Shown: in pieces, positions 62,191 to 64,000 of the stretch | Layout: each line of letters opens with the position of its first letter | Position numbering within the stretch: position 1 is the stretch's first letter | From: Paenibacillus sp. HB172176 | GTDB taxonomy: Bacteria > Bacillota > Bacilli > Paenibacillales > Paenibacillaceae | Length of the DNA stretch: 64,000 nucleotides | NCBI RefSeq assembly: GCF_011947265.1 | Contig: NZ_JAATHD010000014.1 | Span: 98,890-162,889 of the forward strand | Direction of reading: 5' to 3' | Position numbers and translations under genes: made by a program | Notes under the pieces: model-generated | The model's database searches: none | Told to the model about the DNA's origin: nothing | The model's input: only the letters and a program-made list of their open reading frames with translations

Positions 62191-62613
62191 ATGTATACAA
62201 AATTATCTGATGCAATGAACGACCCGATTGTCCGAAGAGAGCTCCTTTTCGTGCAAACAGAGATGGAGTACTTTGAAAATGTGTTGGGAGATTATGAGCA
62301 AGTAGATAAGCTAGCTTCAATGCGAAAGAAACTGCTTGAAAGATACATAGAAATTGATAATAAACACGATTACTCGATTGATATGAATATCCACTATGAA
62401 TTTCTCTTTAGAATGTGGGACAACAAGGAAGGACTTCTGAATTATTTGTATTTGATTGGTGAGCATACAACCAGGCATTATAAACTACTGGATTTTCTTC
62501 TTAAGACCGAACAAGATTTCGAGGAGCTAATTCTGTACTGGGATGGGAATCTTGATCATATCGACAGCATGGCAAGAAAATACTGGAAGCACAAACAGCA
62601 GAAATTCGAATAG
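62191..62613 (+). CDS. Hypothetical phage protein under XRE control, 140 aa
   Basis: I do not recognise it. The protein is helical and charged, with DPIVRRELLFVQTEMEYFENVLGDYEQ at the start and a C-terminal YWDGNLDHIDSMARKYW that resembles the end of the 100-aa protein at 47382. ATG 62191 has GAGAGGAG upstream. It is transcribed from an operator-controlled promoter and leads into the tail-associated gene with a 12-base gap, so that gene may be read from this promoter too. Confidence 0.6.
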   Translation: MYTKLSDAMNDPIVRRELLFVQTEMEYFENVLGDYEQVDKLASMRKKLLERYIEIDNKHDYSIDMNIHYEFLFRMWDNKEGLLNYLYLIGEHTTRHYKLLDFLLKTEQDFEELILYWDGNLDHIDSMARKYWKHKQQKFE

Positions 62614-62625
62614 GAGGAAATCGAT

Positions 62626-64000
62626 TTGCAAAATAAACCGATTCTGTCTCTGTGCAAGCAGAACCGAAAGATAATAGGCATTATTAATGAAGCCTATGAC
62701 ATTACACATGAAGCAAAATTAGGAGACATCTCTCTTCTATCCTTTAAAATGCCCTTTGCTTTGAATTTAAGACATACGAAAAAAAAGAATGCAAATGTTC
62801 AAAAACTAAAAGAAAAACAGTTGATTCATTTTCAAGATGAGAACAAAGAGGAATATTTCCTTGTTCAGAAGATCACGAAAAACCGTGACAGCGGGGATGA
62901 TCATCTCTCTGTCGAATGCTCAGGCCTTCCTATTCAGTTGACTTATCGAACCATTACTGATTACAAAGCAGTGAGTTTGACCGCAACACAGTTGCTTAGT
63001 AATGGCTTAAGCGGAACAAGCTGGTCTGTGGGCAGTGTGCACGGTGATTATGATATTTCATTCCGCTCCTTAGAATTTTCAGGTAGTGTTCTTGATTTCA
63101 TATACGCTGTGGCAGAAACATTCGAAGGCTTAGTCCTGTTCAATACATTGGACAAAACGGTTAATCTTCATAACCCTGATTCATATGGAATCAACAAAGG
63201 CTTCACAACGAGCTATGGAAAGCTCTTAGATTCTATTACCTATGAATCCAATTCCAATGAGCAAGCCACAAGGCTGATTGTGCGTGGTAAAGACGGACTT
63301 ACCCTTTCTGAAGTGACCTCAACCGGCGCCTCCTACTTAGAGGATTACTCCTACTACTACGATGATATGTCCGATGAATTACGTAGTGCACTCCTTGCAT
63401 GGGTGGATTTGAAAAACTCTCATGAAGAAGATTTTGGTGAATATCTGGATCAATTGGATACGTTGCGTGCGGATCTTGTCATTAAGCAAGGTCAGTTAAA
63501 TGATTTGAACGCTGAATTAGATGTGATTCTCGATGCATTGGACGTAAATAATTCTCAAGGGGAAGATGTTACTTCAACATTAGATTTGAAGGAAATCAAA
63601 GAGTCAGACATTTCGATTAAAACAACGGAAGTCAACAGTGTATTAAGTAATATCGCTTCTGTCCATACGCAAATTCAAACATTGAATACGCTGCTTTCAA
63701 TTGAAAATAACTTAACAGATGATGAGATTCTTGAATTAGACGAGTTTATTTTTGAAGCCGAATATAGCAACGAGTATGTTAGTGATCCCGATAAACTGAA
63801 GGAGCTGGCTATTGATTACTTCGCCACAATTCGCGAACCAAAGCTAACAGCAGAAATTGATATTGTGAATTTGTTTAGTGTGCTTGATATGGAAGAAAGC
63901 TCGGATAGGGACAAGATTGTTCTAGGCGATTTCATTAACGTTGATTATGAGTTATCTGATATACATATTACTGCCAAGATTATCGGAATGAGTACAGACT
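62626..64000 (+). CDS. Tail-associated protein (prophage endopeptidase tail type), cut by window end
   Basis: The frame starts at TTG 62626, 6 bases after TAGGAGGAAA, and stays open to the window edge. Its N-terminus reads QNKPILSLCKQNRKIIGIINEAYDI, then LSFKMPFALN, EEYFLVQKITKN and HLSVECSGLPIQL, then VLDFIYAVAETFEGLVLF. This is the baseplate-hub beta structure of Tal/gp18-like proteins that cap the tail next to Dit. A helical, acidic region follows. Any endopeptidase or receptor-binding domain would lie beyond the window. Confidence 0.85.
   Translation, partial: MQNKPILSLCKQNRKIIGIINEAYDITHEAKLGDISLLSFKMPFALNLRHTKKKNANVQKLKEKQLIHFQDENKEEYFLVQKITKNRDSGDDHLSVECSGLPIQLTYRTITDYKAVSLTATQLLSNGLSGTSWSVGSVHGDYDISFRSLEFSGSVLDFIYAVAETFEGLVLFNTLDKTVNLHNPDSYGINKGFTTSYGKLLDSITYESNSNEQATRLIVRGKDGLTLSEVTSTGASYLEDYSYYYDDMSDELRSALLAWVDLKNSHEEDFGEYLDQLDTLRADLVIKQGQLNDLNAELDVILDALDVNNSQGEDVTSTLDLKEIKESDISIKTTEVNSVLSNIASVHTQIQTLNTLLSIENNLTDDEILELDEFIFEAEYSNEYVSDPDKLKELAIDYFATIREPKLTAEIDIVNLFSVLDMEESSDRDKIVLGDFINVDYELSDIHITAKIIGMSTD

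Larger units (their letters stand above)
43033..64000. mobile_element. Left part of an SPbeta-like prophage (continues past the window)
   Basis: Base composition drops sharply to AT-rich from about 43,040 to the end. Gene content is phage: YopR/YopQ-like pair, two YonO-type RNA polymerases, an HU-like protein, tail tube, chaperones, tape measure, Dit and tail-associated protein. No integrase or head genes are within view, so they must lie to the right. The left attachment site is somewhere between the host membrane-protein gene (ends 43032) and the terminator at 43071-43095; I cannot define it without the other end. Confidence 0.9.

Overview
The window looks like a chromosomal stretch of an endospore-forming Bacillota of the Paenibacillaceae type (Paenibacillus or Cohnella-like). 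The basis is a GerA-family germination protein, B. subtilis-like CcpA, AcuA/AcuC, PtsG/PtsI, SpeA, FloT/NfeD and UPF0637 proteins, strong AGGAGG ribosome binding sites, frequent GTG/TTG starts and sigma-A promoters. The organism name is an inference from gene content; no rRNA is present.

From 1 to about 43,030 the DNA is GC-richer host chromosome. In order: a truncated germinant-receptor A subunit; an nfeD-floT membrane operon behind a SigW-type promoter; a class A penicillin-binding protein; acsA divergent from acuA-acuC (acetyl-CoA synthetase and its control by acetylation); ccpA-mtnN; a zinc-ribbon protein, a VanZ-like protein and a PfpI protein; ptsG-ptsI with an exactly duplicated leader; a CoA-binding protein, aroA, aroK; gndA; a lone RND efflux pump; an MFS exporter; speA; small DUF proteins; an MBL hydrolase; a complete NAD salvage operon (nrtR-pncA-pncB-pnuC-nadR-ADP-ribosylglycohydrolase); ku; a multi-spanning transporter; and a GNAT acetyltransferase. 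Carbon-catabolite control is a theme: ccpA, the glucose-type PTS and acsA (with a good cre site) lie within 10 kb.

From about 43,040 to the right edge the DNA becomes strongly AT-rich and is the left part of a large SPbeta-like prophage that runs off the window. It carries, leftward, a degenerate thymidylate-kinase-like protein and a YopR(MrpR)/YopQ-like lysogeny pair; then a tail module (tail-tube-like, chaperone-like and tail-completion-like proteins) on the minus strand; then the most notable part, two divergently transcribed, full-length single-chain RNA polymerases of the YonO type (two double-psi beta-barrels; DYDGD in one, DYDSD in the other) at 49,947-52,625 and 53,074-55,653; then an HU-like protein; then the rest of the tail module on the plus strand (chaperone-like protein, tape measure, distal tail protein, tail-associated protein cut by the window end). 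An XRE-repressor genetic switch with three palindromic operators sits inside that tail operon.

Regulation visible in the phage suggests a cascade. The DYDGD polymerase has a canonical host sigma-A promoter and would be made early. A 12-base AT-rich word recurs between the divergent polymerase promoters, upstream of the kinase-like gene and at the left end, and may be a phage operator. Structural genes flank the polymerases on both sides and are candidates for late transcription by them.
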